From: Pseudomonadota bacterium
GTDB taxonomy: Bacteria > Pseudomonadota > Gammaproteobacteria > QQUJ01
Assembly (NCBI GenBank): GCA_008501635.1
Contig: QQUJ01000018.1
Span: forward strand, 1-64,000
Length of the DNA stretch: 64,000 nt
Direction of reading: 5' to 3'
Under the pieces are notes generated by a model. It was not told the origin of the DNA. It did no database searches and was given only the letters and a program-made list of their open reading frames with translations. Every line of letters begins with the position of its first letter. The first letter of the stretch is position 1. Shown one piece after another: positions 60,091 through 64,000 of this stretch. The translations under genes and the position numbers were made by a program.

Positions 60091-61309
60091 AAAGAACCTC
60101 ATCGTCGGTCTCGATATCGGGACCGCCAAGGTGGTGGCCATTGTTGGTGAGGTGAACGCGGAGGAGGGGGTGGAGATCATCGGTATCGGCTCTCATCCTT
60201 CACGCGGATTGAAGAAGGGTGTGGTCGTCAATATCGATTCCACCGTGCAGTCGATCCAGCGTGCGGTGGAAGAGGCGGAATTGATGGCGGGTTGCCAGAT
60301 CAATTCGGTTTTCGCGGGTATTGCCGGTAGCCACATCCGCAGTCTCAACTCGCACGGCATCGTTGCGATCCGTGATAAGGAGGTGGCGCCGAGCGACGTC
60401 GAGCGGGTGATCGATGCAGCCCGTGCGGTGGCCATTCCCGCCGACCAGAAGATCCTCCATATCCTGCCCCAGGAATTCATCATCGATCATCAGGAGGGGA
60501 TTCGAGAGCCCGTCGGGATGGCCGGGGTGCGCCTGGAGGCCAAGGTCCACATGGTCACCGGCGCGGTGAGTGCGGCACAGAACATCATCAAGTGCGTGCG
60601 CCGCTGCGGACTGGAGGTCGATGACATCATTCTCGAACAACTCGCCTCGAGCTATGCGGTTCTCACCGACGATGAAAAAGAGCTGGGCGTCTGCCTGGTG
60701 GACATGGGGGGCGGCACCACCGATATCGCAGTGTTCACCGAGGGCGCCATTCGCCACACCTCGGTGATTCCCATCGCCGGCGACCAGGTGACCAACGATA
60801 TCGCCGTCGCCCTGCGTACGCCGACCCAGCACGCCGAAGAGATCAAGATCAAATACGCCTGCGCGCTGGCGGAACTGGCCTCGCCCGATGAAACCATCGA
60901 AGTGCCAAGCGTCGGCGAGCGCCCCCCCCGGCGTCTGGCGCGGCAGACACTGGCAGAGGTTGTGGGTCCGCGTTATGAGGAGCTCTTTTCGCTCATTCAA
61001 TCGGAGTTACGGCGCAGTGGTTTTGAGGATCTGATCGCCGCCGGAGTCGTTTTGACCGGTGGCTGCGCCAAGATGGAGGGCGTTGTCGATCTCGCCGAGG
61101 AGATTTTCCACATGCCGGTACGACTCGGAAATCCACAATACGTCGCCGGGCTGTCCGAGGTGGTGCACAACCCGATCTATTCCACAGGCGTAGGCCTGTT
61201 GCTGTTCGGTCAACACAACCGTGCTGGCGATGCCCTGCGCGCACCTATCGGTACGGGAGTAAAGGGTGTCTGGACACGGATGAAGAGTTGGTTTCAGGGG
61301 AATTTTTGA
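60074..61309 (+). CDS. ftsA: cell division protein FtsA
   Basis: FtsA is the actin-like protein that ties FtsZ to the membrane. The 411-residue product has the phosphate-1 motif VGLDIGTAKVVAIVGE, the phosphate-2 region VDMGGGTTDIAVF, GVVLTGGCAKMEGV, and a C-terminal amphipathic membrane-targeting helix (GVWTRMKSWFQGNF). A GGGAG site precedes ATG 60074, which lies inside the ftsQ 3' end. Confidence 0.97.
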   Translation: MPKKSEKNLIVGLDIGTAKVVAIVGEVNAEEGVEIIGIGSHPSRGLKKGVVVNIDSTVQSIQRAVEEAELMAGCQINSVFAGIAGSHIRSLNSHGIVAIRDKEVAPSDVERVIDAARAVAIPADQKILHILPQEFIIDHQEGIREPVGMAGVRLEAKVHMVTGAVSAAQNIIKCVRRCGLEVDDIILEQLASSYAVLTDDEKELGVCLVDMGGGTTDIAVFTEGAIRHTSVIPIAGDQVTNDIAVALRTPTQHAEEIKIKYACALAELASPDETIEVPSVGERPPRRLARQTLAEVVGPRYEELFSLIQSELRRSGFEDLIAAGVVLTGGCAKMEGVVDLAEEIFHMPVRLGNPQYVAGLSEVVHNPIYSTGVGLLLFGQHNRAGDALRAPIGTGVKGVWTRMKSWFQGNF

Positions 61310-61350
61310 GTGTTTCTGGGAAGCCGTTCCCCCCAGTGTGAAGTGGAGCG

Positions 61351-61365
61351 GAAGCGAAGCGAAGC
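61351..61365 (+). repeat. short tandem repeat in the ftsA-ftsZ spacer
   Basis: Three direct copies of gaagc lie in the 110-base gap between ftsA and ftsZ. No clear promoter hexamers are visible around it. Confidence 0.4.
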
Positions 61366-61419
61366 GTCGTTGTGCACGGTACCGGCCGGTCAGTCACAAC
61401 ATACCGAGGAGGAAATGTC

Positions 61420-62565
61420 ATGTTTGAGTTGATGGATGCCTATCCGCAGAACGCGGTGATCAAGGTGTTAGGTGTCGGTGGTGGCGGGGGAAATGCAGTG
61501 CGCCACATGCTGGGCGCCAATATAGAAGGTGTTGAGTACATCTGTGCCAATACCGATGCGCAGGCCCTGAAGAACTTCGAAACAGCTACGATGATGCAGC
61601 TCGGGGGGGGGATTACCAAAGGGCTGGGCGCTGGTGCCGATCCGGAAGTCGGGCGCCAGGCTGCACTGGAGGATCGGGATAGGATCCAGGATCTCATTGA
61701 AGGGACCGATATGGTCTTCATCACCGCCGGTATGGGTGGCGGTACTGGGACCGGCGCTGCACCCGTTATTGCGCAAGTCGCCAAGGAGTTGGGGATTCTT
61801 ACCGTTGCGGTGGTAACGAAACCGTTTCCATTCGAGGGGCGTAAGCGTATGACGGTGGCCGAGCATGGTATTGCAGAGCTGACGCAGCACGTCGATTCCC
61901 TGATCACTATTCCCAACGAGAAGTTGCTGACCGTGCTGGGGAAGGATCTCAGTCTGCTGGAGGCCTTTCGGACTGCCAATGATGTATTGCTCGGCGCGGT
62001 GCAGGGTATTGCAGAACTCATTACACGGCCTGGATTGATCAACGTGGATTTCGCCGACGTTCGCACCGTGATGTCGGAGATGGGCATGGCGATGATGGGG
62101 TCGGGGTCGGCCAGTGGTGAGGATCGTGCCCGTATCGCGGCGGAGTCGGCGATCGCGAGTCCACTGCTCGAGGATGTCAATTTGGCGGGAGCGCGTGGCA
62201 TTCTCGTCAACATCACTGCCGGAATGAATCTTTCAATAGGTGAATTCGATGCGGTCGGTAACACCGTCAAGGAGTTCGCGTCGGACGATGCCACCGTGGT
62301 TGTAGGTACCGTTATCGATGAGAACATGAGCGATGAGCTGCGGGTAACCGTGGTGGCAACCGGACTCGGGGCGCGCAAGACCACAGCAAAAGAACCTCCG
62401 GTGAAACTGGTGCAGCAGGCGGCCGGGGCAGAGGTGGATTTTCGTGAGCTCGAACGCCCGACAGTGATTCGCAATCAAGCGGCCGCCGACTCCGGACGCG
62501 CTTCATTGCCCGAGGACCTCGAGTATTTGGATATACCCGCCTTTTTGCGGCGGCAGGCTGATTAG
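61420..62565 (+). CDS. ftsZ: tubulin-like cell division GTPase FtsZ
   Basis: FtsZ polymerises into the Z ring. The 381-residue product has the nucleotide-binding [16 protein letters not shown], the tubulin signature [13 protein letters not shown], the synergy-loop [11 protein letters not shown], and the conserved C-terminal peptide [10 protein letters not shown] that binds FtsA and ZipA. ATG 61420 has a strong GAGGAGG site. The frame is open 16 codons upstream without conservation. Confidence 0.98.
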   Translation: MFELMDAYPQNAVIKVLGVGGGGGNAVRHMLGANIEGVEYICANTDAQALKNFETATMMQLGGGITKGLGAGADPEVGRQAALEDRDRIQDLIEGTDMVFITAGMGGGTGTGAAPVIAQVAKELGILTVAVVTKPFPFEGRKRMTVAEHGIAELTQHVDSLITIPNEKLLTVLGKDLSLLEAFRTANDVLLGAVQGIAELITRPGLINVDFADVRTVMSEMGMAMMGSGSASGEDRARIAAESAIASPLLEDVNLAGARGILVNITAGMNLSIGEFDAVGNTVKEFASDDATVVVGTVIDENMSDELRVTVVATGLGARKTTAKEPPVKLVQQAAGAEVDFRELERPTVIRNQAAADSGRASLPEDLEYLDIPAFLRRQAD

Positions 62566-62673
62566 ATGGTTTGCTGGCTTCGCTTTCCGGCCTCTCAATG
62601 GGCGTGTAACTAGGCCCGGGAGGAATGATGGTCCGAGTGTGGCGGTATCCTCCACTGCCATGCTCGGCCTTCT

Positions 62674-62943
62674 CTAGAACCTATCTCAGAATCCCCCGCG
62701 AGTTGTGCCGGTCGCTCGCGGTTTCAGCGCCAGGCGCGGCGAGCGTGGTTGGGTCATTCCCAATGAGCGAGCCGCAACACCGCGCTGGAGCCACGAGCGC
62801 CCGGCCCTTCGGGTTGGCCCCAGAGGTGCGCTGGCGGTGTTCTCGACTTGCCAATAGCGTTGCTATTGGCTGCGCCTTCGGGCCTACCCAGCGCACCTCT
62901 GGGGCTCAACACAGCACGCGGGGGATTTTGAGATAGGTTCTAG
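62674..62943. mobile_element. miniature inverted-repeat element (MITE-like), copy type B
   Basis: The ends form a 27-base inverted repeat with one mismatch (62674-62700 with 62917-62943, ctagaacctatctca...). The outermost CTAG on both sides is palindromic and could be a target duplication. Two internal structures are perfect: a 17-base-pair stem (62818-62834 with 62888-62904) and a nine-base-pair hairpin (62850-62858 with 62862-62870, three-base loop). The 270-base element has no believable gene. It lies between ftsZ and lpxC. Confidence 0.8.
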
Positions 62944-63033
62944 TTTTTGGTCGAACCAACCGACTTTTGCACATATCAGCATCCCTGTTTAATCAGAGGG
63001 TTACAGCTGATTTGTTTTGTGATTTGTTTCACT
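62944..63033. other. remainder of the ftsZ-lpxC gap
   Basis: The 541-base gap from 62566 to 63106 holds the inverted-repeat element, about 100 featureless bases before it, and this AT-rich stretch after it leading into the lpxC promoter. I saw no gene and no clear ftsZ terminator. Confidence 0.4.
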
Positions 63034-63061
63034 TTGCTTGCATAAAGTCGTGTGCTACCAT
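63034..63061 (+). promoter_or_regulatory. candidate lpxC promoter
   Basis: TTGCTT (63034-63039) and TACCAT (63056-63061) are 16 bases apart, and TG one base before the -10 (63053-63054) makes an extended -10 element. The predicted leader to lpxC is about 40 bases. Confidence 0.5.
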
Positions 63062-63106
63062 CCACGCGGATTTATGCCCATGATAAAAAAGGGGGGAAGT
63101 CACTTC

Positions 63107-64000
63107 GTGATCCGGCAACGGACTTTAAAGAACGTTATTCGTGCGACTGGGGTGGGTCTGCATACCGGGGAAAAGGTCTATCTGACCCTTCGTCCGGCTG
63201 CGCCTGACACCGGCATCATCTTTCGCCGTGTCGATCTGGAACAGCCGATGGATATCAAGGCCAGCCCGGAAAACGTGGGTGACACGTGCCTTTCGACAAC
63301 GCTCGTTAAGGGCGATGTGCGTATTTCCACTGTCGAGCACCTGCTGTCCGCATTCGCCGGTCTTGGAATCGATAATGCTTACGTCGATGTCAGCGCGCCG
63401 GAAGTTCCCATCATGGACGGCAGCGCAGGACCGTTTGTTTTTCTGCTGCAGTCGGCGGGAATAGAAGAACAGAACGCACCGAAACGTTTTATTCGCATCA
63501 GTCGTACGGTAGAAGTGCGGGATGGGGATAAATGGGCGCGTTTTGAGCCCTATGATGGATTCAAAGTTTCCTTTGAAATCGACTTCAACCACCCGGTATT
63601 CGATGGTCGCCGTCAAACAGCCTGTATCGATTTCTCCACCACCTCGTTCATTAAAGAGGTCAGTCGTGCGCGCACCTTTGGATTCCTAAGCGATATCGAG
63701 CGCCTGCGGGAGCGCAAGTTGGCGCTGGGCGGGAGTCTTGACAACGCGATCGTTGTTGATGAGTTTCGCGTAGTGAACGAGGATGGACTGCGTTACGAGG
63801 ACGAGTTTGTAAAGCATAAAGTATTGGATGCGATTGGGGACCTCTATCTGCTCGGACGCAGCCTGATAGGCGCATTTCACGGCTACAAGTCCGGTCATGG
63901 ACTCAATAACCAGTTGTTGCGGGCCTTGATGGCGGAAGAGTCCGCGTGGGAACTTGTGACATTTGAGGATTCGGAGAAGCTGCCGATATCTTATGTCAGG
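63107..64000 (+). CDS. lpxC: UDP-3-O-acyl-N-acetylglucosamine deacetylase (3' end cut by window)
   Basis: LpxC does the committed step of lipid A synthesis. The 298 codons seen cover nearly the whole protein, which is about 305 residues in E. coli. Zinc-site motifs are [10 protein letters not shown] (first His) and [11 protein letters not shown] (second His and Asp). The ATGVGLHTG start and the [12 protein letters not shown] catalytic-His region are also present. The GTG start at 63107 gives MIRQRTLKN, matching E. coli, with GGGGGG upstream. The stop lies past position 64000. Confidence 0.96.
   Translation, partial: MIRQRTLKNVIRATGVGLHTGEKVYLTLRPAAPDTGIIFRRVDLEQPMDIKASPENVGDTCLSTTLVKGDVRISTVEHLLSAFAGLGIDNAYVDVSAPEVPIMDGSAGPFVFLLQSAGIEEQNAPKRFIRISRTVEVRDGDKWARFEPYDGFKVSFEIDFNHPVFDGRRQTACIDFSTTSFIKEVSRARTFGFLSDIERLRERKLALGGSLDNAIVVDEFRVVNEDGLRYEDEFVKHKVLDAIGDLYLLGRSLIGAFHGYKSGHGLNNQLLRALMAEESAWELVTFEDSEKLPISYVR

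Noticed and set aside
62625-62936. Open frame of about 100 codons inside the type-B element
   Set aside because: It lies almost wholly within the inverted-repeat element, its sequence follows the repeats, and it has no ribosome-binding site or recognisable domain.

Overview
The window is chromosomal DNA from a gammaproteobacterium with GC-rich coding sequence. Supporting markers are the complete mraZ-to-ftsZ cell-wall and division cluster followed by lpxC, RNase P RNA just upstream of mraZ, petABC followed by sspA-sspB, the lpoA/yraN/dolP group divergent from rsmI, PilS/PilR and a DegS/AlgW-type protease. MurE carries the DNPR motif of meso-diaminopimelate enzymes, as expected for a Gram-negative cell. 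The sequence resembles purple-sulfur-bacteria and relatives (Chromatiales-like), but I cannot fix the genus by eye.

Layout. Positions 1-5,153 hold a minus-strand thiD-thiE-hemL run (thiamine and haem precursors) ending in a DedA/PAP2/LssY fusion gene. From 5.2 to 10.7 kb are a DUF5063 gene, hemJ, an unusual CLC protein and pilR/pilS. From 10.9 to 15.2 kb are sucCD, nadE and glnB. From 15.4 to 23.4 kb are a SPOR lipoprotein, a nitroreductase, bamD, rluD, pgeF, a SYLF protein, an ACT-domain regulator, def, an MFS permease and an acyltransferase. clpB (23.5-26.1 kb) follows a textbook heat-shock promoter. From 26.1 to 33.1 kb are an EAL-HDOD protein and a nucleotide-sugar block (UDP-uronate 4-epimerase, TviB-type dehydrogenase, galE, manC) with no glycosyltransferases. 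From 33.1 to 39.7 kb are degS, a Nif3-like gene, petABC, sspAB and a macrodomain gene. From 39.8 to 44.6 kb are dolP, yraN, lpoA, rsmI, a small membrane protein and rnpB.

From 44.8 to 62.6 kb runs one uninterrupted plus-strand cluster: mraZ-rsmH-ftsL-ftsI-murE-murF-mraY-murD-ftsW-murG-murC-murB-ddl-ftsQ-ftsA-ftsZ. Most of its genes overlap by a few bases. It makes UDP-MurNAc-pentapeptide, lipid I and lipid II, and the core divisome. A strong sigma-70 promoter and a three-repeat MraZ operator stand in front of it. lpxC, cut by the window end, follows after a 270-bp inverted-repeat element.

The window is mostly conserved housekeeping DNA. I did not find a convincing undescribed multi-gene system, CRISPR array, prophage or intact transposase. 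The most unusual points are two miniature inverted-repeat elements that share a central hairpin, a CLC protein lacking the gating glutamate, an acyltransferase with an altered substrate motif, and two unrecognised small proteins.
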